Assembly (NCBI GenBank): GCA_963710665.1 | Contig: CAVQBC010000006.1 | Coordinates: 248,001-312,000 of the forward strand | DNA from: CAVQBC01 sp963710665 | GTDB taxonomy: Bacteria; Actinomycetota; Thermoleophilia; Solirubrobacterales; Solirubrobacteraceae | Length of the DNA stretch: 64,000 nt | Direction of reading: 5' to 3' | In this document: positions 37,071 to 45,024 of the stretch, piece after piece | How positions within the stretch are numbered: position 1 is the stretch's first letter | How the letters are laid out: each line of letters starts with the position of its first letter | Made by a program: the position numbers and the translations under genes | The notes under the pieces: model-generated | Seen by the model: the letters and a program-made list of their open reading frames with translations, nothing else | The model's database searches: none | What the model was told of the DNA's origin: nothing

Positions 37071-38753
37071 ATGACTCGCCTGAGCCAGTACTTGTTGCCG
37101 ACCGAGAAGCAGGCGCCGGCCGACGCCGAGGCGGTCTCGCATCGACTGATGGTCCGGGCCGGCCTCGTCCGCCAGCTGGGGGCCGGGCTCTGGAGCTGGC
37201 TCCCCGCCGGCTGGCGCACGCACGAGAAGGTCGTGGAGATCGTCCGCCAGGAGATGAACGCCATCGGCGGCCTGGAGATGCTCATGCCGGTGCTCAACCC
37301 GGCCGAGCTGTGGCAGCGCAGCGGCCGCTACTGGATCGACGAGGTCTTCAAGCTCAAGGACCGCCGCGGCGCCGACCTGGTGCTGGCGATCACGCACGAG
37401 GAAGTGGTCACCACGCACGTTGCTCAGGTGGTGCGCTCCTACCGCGACCTGCCGCTCATCCTCTACCACTTCCAGACCAAGGAGCGCGACGAGCCGCGCC
37501 CGCGCGCCGGGGTGCTGCGCACGCGCGAGTTCATCATGAAGGACGCGTACACCTTCGACCGCGACGCGGAGGGGCTCGAGGTCGGGTATCGCAAGCACAT
37601 CGAGGCCTACGACCGGATCTTCGACCGCGTCGGGCTCGAGTGGTACCGGGTCGAGTCCGACGTGGGGATGATGGGCGGCATCGGCGCGCACGAGTACATG
37701 GCGCCGTGCCCGGCGGGGGAGAACGACGTCGCGCTCGCGCCGGGCTACGCGGCCAACGTCGAGGTCGCGAGCGCCGAGGCCCAACGGGTCGACTCGGCCG
37801 TGCCGCTCGACGCCCCCGAGGACGTCCGCACCCCCGGCGCCACCACGATGGCCGAGCTCGAGCGCCAGCTGCACATGCCCGTGGGGCAGATGCTCAAGGC
37901 GTTCCCGGTGATCGTCGAGGACCGCGGGCTCGTACTGGTCGTCGTGCGGGGCGATCACCAGGTCAACGACGTCAAGCTCCAGAACGCGCTGGGCGCCGCC
38001 TTCCGGCCGGCGCGGCCCGAGGAGTTCGAGAAGGTCGGCCCGGCCGGCTACGTCGGGCCGGTGGGCGCCGACGCGCCGGTGCTGCTCGACGACGCGGTCA
38101 CCCCGGACGGCGGCTGGGTCGCGGGCGCCAACCGCGAGGACACCCACCTGCGCGGCGTCGAGCCGGGCCGCGACTTCCCGTTCGAGCGCGCCGACGTGCG
38201 GCGGGTGGAGCCCGGCGACACCGTCGGCGGGCATCCCATCCGCATCGAGCCCGCGATCGAGGTCGGCAACATCTTCAAGCTCGGGACGCGCTACTCCGAG
38301 AAGCTGAACGCCACCTACCTCGACGAGTCCGGGACCGCGCGCCACATCTGGATGGGGTCCTACGGCATCGGCCCGGCGCGCGTGGCCGCCGCCGCCGTGG
38401 AGCAGTTCGCCGACGAGCAGGGCATCTCCTGGCCGCGGTCGGTGGCGCCCTTCGACGTGCACCTGGTCGGGCTCGGGCGCCCCGGCAGCGACGAGCGCGA
38501 GCTGGCCGAGAGCCTCTACGAGGAGCTGCGCGAGACCGGGCTCGACGTCCTCTACGACGACCGCGACGCCGGCCCGGGGGAGAAGTTCGCCGACGCCGAG
38601 CTGCTCGGCTGCCCCGTGCGGGTGACGGTCGGGCGGCGCACACGCGAGAGCGGCGAGGTCGAGGTCCAGGTCCGCCGGGGACGGGAGGCCCGGACGGTCC
38701 CCCTCGAGGGCGCCGCGCAGGCGGTGGCCGATCTGTGGCGAGGCCTCCCGTAG
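37071..38753 (+). CDS. proS: prolyl-tRNA synthetase
   Basis: ProS charges tRNA-Pro. The 560-aa bacterial-type enzyme has class II motif 1 around ADAEAVSHRLMVRAGLVRQLG, motif 2 in KERDEPRPRAGVLRTREFIMKDAY, and an editing (YbaK-like) insert at about residues 225-370. Motif 3 lies near WMGSYGIGPARVAAA, followed by an anticodon-binding domain. TACGCT lies 10 nt before the ATG. It overlaps the start of the PgsA-like gene by 19 bp. Confidence 0.95.
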   Translation: MTRLSQYLLPTEKQAPADAEAVSHRLMVRAGLVRQLGAGLWSWLPAGWRTHEKVVEIVRQEMNAIGGLEMLMPVLNPAELWQRSGRYWIDEVFKLKDRRGADLVLAITHEEVVTTHVAQVVRSYRDLPLILYHFQTKERDEPRPRAGVLRTREFIMKDAYTFDRDAEGLEVGYRKHIEAYDRIFDRVGLEWYRVESDVGMMGGIGAHEYMAPCPAGENDVALAPGYAANVEVASAEAQRVDSAVPLDAPEDVRTPGATTMAELERQLHMPVGQMLKAFPVIVEDRGLVLVVVRGDHQVNDVKLQNALGAAFRPARPEEFEKVGPAGYVGPVGADAPVLLDDAVTPDGGWVAGANREDTHLRGVEPGRDFPFERADVRRVEPGDTVGGHPIRIEPAIEVGNIFKLGTRYSEKLNATYLDESGTARHIWMGSYGIGPARVAAAAVEQFADEQGISWPRSVAPFDVHLVGLGRPGSDERELAESLYEELRETGLDVLYDDRDAGPGEKFADAELLGCPVRVTVGRRTRESGEVEVQVRRGREARTVPLEGAAQAVADLWRGLP

Positions 38754-39472
38754 GCGACGAGCCCGCGACGGGCCCGCGCGCCGCCGGCCAGGAGGCCGCC
38801 GAGCGCGTCCGTCTCACGTTCCGCCGTCTCTCGGGCCTCGACCGGTCGGGCCCGCCGCCTCCGCAGACGCTCGCCGGCCAGCCGCTGCACCCGTGGACGA
38901 TCCCGAACATGATCGGGTTCGTCCGCCTGGCGCTGATCCCGGTCTTCCTCTACCTCTCCTTCACCTCCGAGGACGGCTCGAGCGTGGCCGCCGCGGTCGT
39001 GTTCGCGGTGATCGCCGTGAGCGACTACGTCGACGGCATCAGCGCACGCCTGACCGGCCAGTACTCGCGGCTGGGCGCGCTGATGGACCCGGTGATCGAC
39101 CGGCTGCTCGTGCTCGCGGGCGTCGTCGTGTGCTGGCACTTCGAGCTGCTGCCGCGCTGGGCGCTCGCGGTCCTCGCCGTGCGCGAGGTGCTGACGCTGC
39201 TGATCGCCCGCTGGGGCCTCCGCCATGGCCTCGACCTCAGCATCAACTGGCTGGGACGCTGGGCGGTGTGGCCGGTCATGGCCGCGCCGCTGCTCGCGAT
39301 CGCGGGCGCCACCGACGTCGCGACGGCCCTGCTCTACGTCGGGCTCGTGTTCGCGATCGCGGCCACCGCCGCGTACGTGATGGCGGGCCGCGCGCAGCTC
39401 CGTGCGCGCGAGAGAGGAGGCCCGCCCGGACCCGGGCCGCAGGGCGAGGGGGGACCCTCAAGCTCAGCTTGA
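38735..39472 (+). CDS. CDP-alcohol phosphatidyltransferase (PgsA-like)
   Basis: This membrane enzyme transfers an alcohol phosphate to CDP-diacylglycerol, the product of CdsA. The 245-aa protein has an N-terminal cytosolic stretch of about 60 residues and then TIPNMIGFVRLALIPVF. It has the full signature D-x2-D-G-x2-A-R-x8-G-x3-D-x3-D in DYVDGISARLTGQYSRLG followed by ALMDPVIDR. Five to six membrane helices follow. It most resembles glycerol-phosphate transferases (PgsA) or cardiolipin synthase of the same fold. GTG 38735 inside proS gives coupled translation. Confidence 0.85.
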   Translation: MARPPVGDEPATGPRAAGQEAAERVRLTFRRLSGLDRSGPPPPQTLAGQPLHPWTIPNMIGFVRLALIPVFLYLSFTSEDGSSVAAAVVFAVIAVSDYVDGISARLTGQYSRLGALMDPVIDRLLVLAGVVVCWHFELLPRWALAVLAVREVLTLLIARWGLRHGLDLSINWLGRWAVWPVMAAPLLAIAGATDVATALLYVGLVFAIAATAAYVMAGRAQLRARERGGPPGPGPQGEGGPSSSA

Positions 39473-39476
39473 CGGC

Positions 39477-39485
39477 TGCTATGCT
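39477..39485 (+). promoter_or_regulatory. extended -10 before the RsiG-like gene
   Basis: TGCTATGCT contains TG-N-TATGCT, an extended -10, about 42 nt before the TTG start. The implied leader carries the GAGGAGAGG ribosome site. Confidence 0.4.
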
Positions 39486-39527
39486 CGCCGCTCGCCGAGA
39501 TGACCACGTGCGAGGAGAGGACACGTT

Positions 39528-39785
39528 TTGACCATGGATACCTTCCCGGATCTCGGGTCGCTCTCCGACCAGGAGCTGAAGGACCTGATCCAGCAGCTCA
39601 CCGATGAGGAGCAGGAGGTCTCCTACCGGCGGCGCATCCTGCACGGCAAGATCGACATCCTGCGCGCCGAGCTCGTCAACCGCCTGCGCAAGAAGCACGA
39701 GGGCGGCGAGGAGGTCATCTCCGGCGCCGACGTCCAGCGCCTGACCGACATCCTGGCCGGCCGGGCCGCCGGCGAAGAAACCTGA
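39528..39785 (+). CDS. RsiG-like c-di-GMP-binding anti-sigma factor, single motif
   Basis: This 85-aa, mostly helical protein carries E28-x3-S32-x2-R35-x3-H39-x3-D43. That matches the c-di-GMP motif E(X)3S(X)2R(X)3Q(X)3D of RsiG, the Streptomyces anti-sigma that holds WhiG when armed by c-di-GMP, except for His in place of Gln. Streptomyces RsiG has two copies; Rubrobacter RsiG has one and dimerises, as would be expected here. TTG 39528 is preferred to ATG 39534 because GAGGAGAGG ends 7 nt before it. No WhiG-like sigma gene is in the window. The neighbours are signalling genes (FHA, MerR). Confidence 0.7.
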   Translation: MTMDTFPDLGSLSDQELKDLIQQLTDEEQEVSYRRRILHGKIDILRAELVNRLRKKHEGGEEVISGADVQRLTDILAGRAAGEET

Positions 39786-39810
39786 CGCGGGCCGTCCGCG
39801 CGGAGCCACA

Positions 39811-40281
39811 GTGGCGCGCCACTGCCCCGAGTGCGGCTTCGTCGTCACCGAGGGAGCGAACTACTGCCCGAAGTGCGGGGCGTTCCTCGGCGCCGAGCAG
39901 ACCAAGGAGGACGTCACGACGGCCACCTACGTCATCGATGAGCGAACCGGCGAGCTCAAGCCGGTCGACGTCGGCGACGTGGCCGCCGAGAGCGGCGCGC
40001 TCGTCATCCGCGCGGGCGGCGGCCGGGTCGGCCAGTCGTTCCCCCTCCACGGCGAGCGCGTGACGGTCGGCCGCTCGCCCGAGGCCGACGTGTTCCTCGA
40101 CGACGTGACGGTCTCGCGCGACCACGCCGTGCTCGTGCACCGCGGCGGCAGCTGGCACCTCGACGACTCCGGCTCGCTGAACGGCACCTACGTCAACCGC
40201 AAGCGGATCGAGTCCCACCGGCTCGAGGACGGGGACGAGTTGCAGATCGGCAAGTACAAGCTCACCTACCTGGCGCGGTGA
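39811..40281 (+). CDS. zinc-ribbon and FHA domain protein
   Basis: This 156-aa protein has a zinc ribbon (Cys5, Cys8, Cys19, Cys22: CPECGF...CPKCGAF). A short linker follows with Thr residues in DVTTATY (about 35-40) that recalls the phosphorylated N-terminal motif of GarA. An FHA domain runs from about residue 66 to 150, with VGRSPEADVFLDD, SRDHAVL and LNGTYVN. FHA domains bind phosphothreonine. In mycobacteria the equivalent pair is garA (Rv1827) and a MerR gene (Rv1828/ftsR). Its TGA overlaps the GTG of the MerR gene. Confidence 0.88.
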   Translation: MARHCPECGFVVTEGANYCPKCGAFLGAEQTKEDVTTATYVIDERTGELKPVDVGDVAAESGALVIRAGGGRVGQSFPLHGERVTVGRSPEADVFLDDVTVSRDHAVLVHRGGSWHLDDSGSLNGTYVNRKRIESHRLEDGDELQIGKYKLTYLAR

Positions 40282-41138
40282 CCGACACCATGTCGACCGA
40301 CCCCGAGGCGGATCCCGGCCGCTCACCCGCATCGCCGCCGGCGACGGGCGAGGACGGCGTAGCACCGAGCGGCGACCACCCGCCGCCCACCGACGAGACG
40401 GCCGGGCCCGGTGCGCCGCCGCCGGCCGGCAAGTCGCTCACCATCGGGGCGGTGTGCAAGGCGCTCCAGCAGGAGTTCCCCGACATCTCGATCTCGAAGA
40501 TCCGCTACCTCGAGGACCAGAAGCTGCTCGCGCCCAGGCGCACCGCGGGCGGCTACCGGCTCTACTCGACCTCCGACGTCTCGCGGCTGCGCACGATCCT
40601 GCGCCTGCAGCGCGACGAGTTCCTGCCGCTGCGGGTGATCCGCCAGGAGCTCGCGTCCGGCCGCGCGGAGGCGGAGGTCGCCGGGCCGCCGCCCGCTCCC
40701 GGCGACGCCCGCCCGGGCGCCGCGCTGCGCCGCATCACGTTCTCGATCCGCGACCGCGGCTCCCTGTACTCGCTCGAGGACGTGGTGGAGGAGACCGGCG
40801 CCGAGCGGCGGCTGGTCGCCGAGCTCGAGGACTACGGGATCGTGCGCGGCGAGGTGCGCGCCGGGGGGACGAAGTACTACGACGAGACCGAGCGCGAGAT
40901 CGTGCGGGCCGTCGCGGAGCTCGCGCGCTACGGCGTGGCCGGCCGCAACCTGCGCGTGTTCCGCACCTCGGCCGAGCGCGAGGCCGCCCTCCTGCAGCAG
41001 ATCCTCGCCCCGGCGCTGCGCTCGCGGAACCCGGAGCGCCGCAAGGAGGCCGTGGACGCCCTCGAGAACCTGGCGGCGGTCGCCTCGCACCTCAAGCACC
41101 TGCTGCTGGTGCGCGACCTGCGCCGGATCGCCACCTAG
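40278..41138 (+). CDS. MerR family transcriptional regulator (FtsR-like)
   Basis: This 286-aa protein has a disordered Pro/Ala-rich N terminus (about 50 residues) and then a MerR winged helix: IGAVCKALQQEFPDISISKIRYLEDQKLLAPRR (about 55-87) and RLYSTSDVSRLRTILRLQRDEFLPL. A Pro-rich linker and a second helical module with a DVVEETGAE helix (about 165-280) follow. This layout matches Rv1828/FtsR of mycobacteria, linked to division control, which also follows the FHA gene. No metal or drug site is evident. Confidence 0.85.
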   Translation: MTDTMSTDPEADPGRSPASPPATGEDGVAPSGDHPPPTDETAGPGAPPPAGKSLTIGAVCKALQQEFPDISISKIRYLEDQKLLAPRRTAGGYRLYSTSDVSRLRTILRLQRDEFLPLRVIRQELASGRAEAEVAGPPPAPGDARPGAALRRITFSIRDRGSLYSLEDVVEETGAERRLVAELEDYGIVRGEVRAGGTKYYDETEREIVRAVAELARYGVAGRNLRVFRTSAEREAALLQQILAPALRSRNPERRKEAVDALENLAAVASHLKHLLLVRDLRRIAT

Positions 41139-41146
41139 ATGGTCTG

Positions 41147-41698
41147 ATGGGCGAGTCCGCCGAGTCGCGCCTCTCCGCCGAGCTGCGGTCCCACATCCGC
41201 GACATCCGGGACTTCCCCAGGCCGGGGATCGTGTTCAAGGACATCACGCCGCTGCTGCTGGCGCCGGACGCGCTGGACTCGGCGGTGACCGCGCTGGCCG
41301 ACTGGGCGCGGCCGCGCGACGTCGACCTCGTGATGGCGGCCGAGGCGCGCGGCTTCATCCTCGGCGCGGCGCTCGCCCGGGAGATCGGGGCGGGCTTCGT
41401 GCCCGCCCGCAAGCGCGGCAAGCTCCCCTTCGACACGCTGTCGGCCGAGTACATCCTCGAGTACGGCGTCGACGCGCTGGAGATGCACGCCGACGCGCTC
41501 TCCGACGGCGCGCGGGTGCTGCTGCACGACGACCTGCTGGCGACCGGCGGCACGGCGAAGGCCCTGGCCGACCTCGTGCAGGAGAGCGGGGCCGAGCTCG
41601 TCGGCTGCGCGTTCCTCGTCGAGCTCTCGTTCCTGCGCGGGCGCGACAAGCTCGCGCCGTGCGACGTGCACGCGCTGGTCACCTACGATCACGAGTAG
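41147..41698 (+). CDS. apt: adenine phosphoribosyltransferase
   Basis: Apt salvages adenine with PRPP to AMP. The 183-aa type I phosphoribosyltransferase has the start IRDIRDFPRPGIVFKDITPLL, MAAEARGFILGAALA, RKRGKLPF and the PRPP loop VLLHDDLLATGGTAKAL. The ATG at 41147 is 6 nt after the MerR stop, so it is probably co-transcribed with the signalling genes. Confidence 0.94.
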   Translation: MGESAESRLSAELRSHIRDIRDFPRPGIVFKDITPLLLAPDALDSAVTALADWARPRDVDLVMAAEARGFILGAALAREIGAGFVPARKRGKLPFDTLSAEYILEYGVDALEMHADALSDGARVLLHDDLLATGGTAKALADLVQESGAELVGCAFLVELSFLRGRDKLAPCDVHALVTYDHE

Positions 41699-41723
41699 CC
41701 CCAGCCCCGTCGGGGCCGTCCCG

Positions 41724-43967
41724 ATGGCGACGACCACGTCGCGCACCACGGAGCGCCCACGCGCCGCGCAGCACAACCTCCCGGCGCCGTTGACCGCATT
41801 GATCGGGCGGGCGCGCGAGCTCGAGCGGATCGGCGAGACGCTGCGCCGGACCCGCCTGGTGACGCTGATCGGTCCCGGCGGGGTGGGGAAGACAAGCCTC
41901 GGGCTGGAGCTCGCCCGGCGCCAGGTCCCGCGGCGGGCCGACGGAGTGTGGCTCGTCGACCTCGCCTCGGGTCCGGGCCCGCCCGACGTCGCCGCCGAGA
42001 CGGCACGGACCCTCGAGGTCCGCGGACCGAGCGGCACGACGCCGGCGGATGCGCTCCGGCGCTACCTGGGCAGCCGCGACGTGCTGCTCGTGCTCGACAA
42101 CTGCGAGCACGTCGTGGGCGCCTGCGCCGAGCTCGCCGCCGCGCTGCTCGCGGCGTGCGCCGGCGTCCGGATCCTGGCGACCAGCCGCGAGCCGCTAGAC
42201 ATCGTCGGCGAGACGATCTGGAGGCTGGAGCCGCTGGGTCCCGAGGACGCCTACCGCCTGTTCGTCGAGCGGGCGAGGCAGCGGCGGCCCGAGTTCATGC
42301 CGGGCGCGGAGACGGACGCGACGATCACGCAGCTGTGCGCGCGCCTCGACCGCCTGCCGCTGGCCATCGAGCTCGCGGCCGCGGGGGTCGGCTTCATGTC
42401 GCCGGCGGAGGTGCTCGCCGGCGTGGAGGGCCGCCTCGGGTTGCCGGGCGGAGGCGGACGGCGCTCGCCGCCGCATCACCGGACGGTGCGGGCCACGGTC
42501 GAGTGGAGCCACCAGCTCCTCGACCCCGCCGAGCAGCGGGCCTTCCGGAGCCTCGCGGCGTTCGCGGGCGGGTTCGACGCCGACGCGGCGACGGCGGTCG
42601 CGCCGGGGCTCTCGCTCGACCTGCTCTCGGGCCTGGTGGACAAATCGCTCGTCGCAGTCGCCCAGAGCGCCCGCCGGCGCACGCGGTACCGGCTGCTGGA
42701 GACCGTGCGCGAGTATGCCGCCGAGCTCCTCGTGGGGGCGGGCGAGCTGGAGCTGGCGCGGGATCGGCATCTGCGGCACTTCGCGGCGCTCGCCGACGTG
42801 GCGCGCGAGGAGTGGCTGACGACCGGCGCGCAGCGGTTCGTCAACCAGCTCGACGACGACTACGAGAACGTGCGGGCGGCGCTCGAGTGGGCGGCGGATT
42901 CGGACCCGTGCGCCGGCACGCGGATGCTCGGCGGGACGCGGGACCTCTTCTGGCGGTTCGGGCAGGCCGACGGGCTGCGCCTGGCGAGGCTGATGCTCGA
43001 GCGCTGTGCGGCGCGCGATCGTGACCGCGCGGCGGCGCTGATCTCGGCCGGGCAGCTCGCGACCGCGAGCGGCTGCTCCGACGAGGCGAGGACGGTGCTG
43101 GCGGAGGCGCGCGAGCTGAGCGCCGAGCTCGGCGATCCCGTGCTCGAGGCGTGGACCCGCTTCTTCCAGGGGCTCACCGAGACGCTCGCCGGCCGGCTCG
43201 AGCCCGCGCGCGAGCACCTCGAGCCGGCGCGGGCGCTCCACCACGCGCTCGGCATCGGCGTCGGCGAGGGCCGCTCGGTGGGCGCGCTCGGCATGGCCTA
43301 CGTGATGGCGGGCGAGGCAGCCCCGGCGAAGGAGCTGCTCGAGGAGGCGCTCGCCATCTACGTCACGGAGGACGACGTCTGGGGCCAGGGCAAGTGCCAC
43401 ACGTTCCTCGGCGTCATCGCCGCGTCGGCGGGCGACCCGGCGCGCGCGACCTCGCACTACCGCAGCGCCGTGGACGGCCTGCGCCCGTCGCACGACGCGA
43501 CGCTGCTGCCGGTCGCGCTCATCGGCCAGGCGGGCGTGCTCGCGCGCCGCGACCCGGCGGCGGCGCTCCGCGTCGCCGCCGCGGCGGCCGCCATCCGAGC
43601 CCGGGTCGGCGGCGAGTTCGCGCCGTTCTACCGGACGCTCCTGGCGCGAGTCCGCGCCGACGCGGAGGCGGCGCTCGGCCCCGGCGCCGAGCGCATCTGG
43701 GCGGAGGGGGCGCGTCTCGGCTTCGAGGACGCGGTGGCGCTCGCCTTCGGTGCGGCGCGACCGCTCGCGTCGTCGGCGGCGGGTCTCAGCGCGCGCGAGC
43801 TCGAGGTCGCGGGCCTGGTGGCCGAGGGCCTCGCGAACAAGGCGATCGCCGGCCGCCTGCACCTCTCCGTGCGCACGGTCGAGAGCCACGTGCGCCACGC
43901 GCTCGCCAAGCTCAGGCTCGACAACCGGACGCAGCTCGCCACCTGGGCGCGCGAGCGCGCTCGGTAG
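41724..43967 (+). CDS. LuxR family regulator with NB-ARC-like ATPase
   Basis: This 747-aa regulator has a P-loop near residues 50-59 (GPGGVGKTSL), Walker B VLLVLDNCEHV, the sensor segment ILATSREPLDI and LPLAIELAA. These are the marks of the AfsR/SARP-type NTPase group. A winged-helix part (VRATVEWSHQLLDPAEQRAFRSLA) and TPR-like helices (about 380-640) follow, and then a C-terminal LuxR HTH: LSARELEVAGLVAEGLANKAIAGRLHLSVRTVESHV (about 688-723). Target and signal are unknown. It stands alone after apt. Confidence 0.87.
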   Translation: MATTTSRTTERPRAAQHNLPAPLTALIGRARELERIGETLRRTRLVTLIGPGGVGKTSLGLELARRQVPRRADGVWLVDLASGPGPPDVAAETARTLEVRGPSGTTPADALRRYLGSRDVLLVLDNCEHVVGACAELAAALLAACAGVRILATSREPLDIVGETIWRLEPLGPEDAYRLFVERARQRRPEFMPGAETDATITQLCARLDRLPLAIELAAAGVGFMSPAEVLAGVEGRLGLPGGGGRRSPPHHRTVRATVEWSHQLLDPAEQRAFRSLAAFAGGFDADAATAVAPGLSLDLLSGLVDKSLVAVAQSARRRTRYRLLETVREYAAELLVGAGELELARDRHLRHFAALADVAREEWLTTGAQRFVNQLDDDYENVRAALEWAADSDPCAGTRMLGGTRDLFWRFGQADGLRLARLMLERCAARDRDRAAALISAGQLATASGCSDEARTVLAEARELSAELGDPVLEAWTRFFQGLTETLAGRLEPAREHLEPARALHHALGIGVGEGRSVGALGMAYVMAGEAAPAKELLEEALAIYVTEDDVWGQGKCHTFLGVIAASAGDPARATSHYRSAVDGLRPSHDATLLPVALIGQAGVLARRDPAAALRVAAAAAAIRARVGGEFAPFYRTLLARVRADAEAALGPGAERIWAEGARLGFEDAVALAFGAARPLASSAAGLSARELEVAGLVAEGLANKAIAGRLHLSVRTVESHVRHALAKLRLDNRTQLATWARERAR

Positions 43968-43989
43968 CGGTTCCGCGTCCGCCGCTATG

Positions 43990-44436
43990 TCACCGGGCTC
44001 GGCTGAGGAGCCGGTCGTAGACGGCGACCTCGTCGAGCAACCGGTCGATCTGCCGGAGGGTCTGGCGCTCGCTCTCGGCCATCGTCATCCCGTAGCAGCG
44101 GCAGTCCGGGTCGCCGGCGCGTTGGCCGACCAGCCGGCGGTGGTCGTGTTCGAGCGTGTCGAGCGTCGCGGCGCGCTCTGCCTCGATGATCTCGACGGTG
44201 CGGGCATCGAGCGTGAGGACGCCGTCCTCGACGGTGTGGAGCAGGCGGGACCGGTGCCGCGCCTCGAGGATCGCCGCGTCCAGCTCATCCGCCGTCCTGG
44301 CGTCGAGGATGTCCGCCACCACCGCCTTCGCCTCGAGGTCGACGAGGTCCCGGAGGACCTCGAGCTCGATGCGGTCCAGCTGCACGACCGGCGCGGTCCC
44401 CGTGGCGCCGGCGCCGTCGATCCGCATGGTGCTCAT
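43990..44436 (-). CDS. conserved-looking protein of unknown function
   Basis: This 148-aa protein is largely helical and charged. It has two notable stretches: LDRIELEVLRDLVDLEAKAVV (about 20-40), and a cysteine-containing C-terminal part DPDCRCYGMTMAESERQTLRQID (about 108-130), in which C-R-C could bind a metal. GGAGGA precedes the ATG at 44436. It is divergent from the ferredoxin-like small protein. I do not recognise the family. Confidence 0.65.
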   Translation of the reverse strand: MSTMRIDGAGATGTAPVVQLDRIELEVLRDLVDLEAKAVVADILDARTADELDAAILEARHRSRLLHTVEDGVLTLDARTVEIIEAERAATLDTLEHDHRRLVGQRAGDPDCRCYGMTMAESERQTLRQIDRLLDEVAVYDRLLSRAR

Positions 44437-44640
44437 GTAGGGCTTCCTCCTCCGTGGGCGCGGCCTGGGACGTTCCAGGGTCGATTCGGGGTCGTGAACG
44501 CCCGGCGGGCCGGAAACTGGCGGTCCGCCGCCAGCGCGGTCCGTAGCGAGTCCGCAATCGCACTGAAGACGGCGGAGGGCCGCGGACCTAGCGTTGCCGT
44601 CAGCCCGCACACGCGGGAAACGCCGAGGGAAGGAGCACCG

Positions 44641-44952
44641 ATGGCGATCGGGATGATCATCGAGAACCCCGACCTGAACAAGGAGGGCTTCGAGCGGGTC
44701 CAGGCCCACCTGCGCGAGACGGGTCCGGTCCCGCCCGAGGAGGCGCGGCTCGTGGTCGGGGGAGCGACGGACACCGGCTGGCGGATGATCACGGTCTGGG
44801 ACTCGGAGGACGCGCTCGAGCGCTTCGTCGGCGAGCGGCTCATGCCCGCCTACCGGCAGGCGGACGTCCGCTCCGACCGCGTAAAGCGGACGACGTTCGA
44901 GGTCTACGCGCTGTCCGCCGGCGACCTGACCGGCGTGCCGCTGCCGGCCTAA
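44641..44952 (+). CDS. small alpha/beta-barrel-like protein
   Basis: This 103-aa protein has a beta-alpha-beta pattern: MIIENPDLNKEGFERVQAHL, then ARLVVGGATDTGWRMITVWDSEDALERFVGERLMPAYR. It resembles dimeric ferredoxin-like (antibiotic-biosynthesis-monooxygenase type) domains. No catalytic residues can be assigned. AAGGAGCACCG before the ATG gives a good ribosome site. The divergent partner at 43990-44436 may share its regulatory region. Confidence 0.65.
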   Translation: MAIGMIIENPDLNKEGFERVQAHLRETGPVPPEEARLVVGGATDTGWRMITVWDSEDALERFVGERLMPAYRQADVRSDRVKRTTFEVYALSAGDLTGVPLPA

Positions 44953-45024
44953 CTGCTCGACGCGCTCCTCGCGGGAGTGGTAAGACCTCCCCGGCAGGGG
45001 AGCATGCCGACCGGGGAGGATCGG

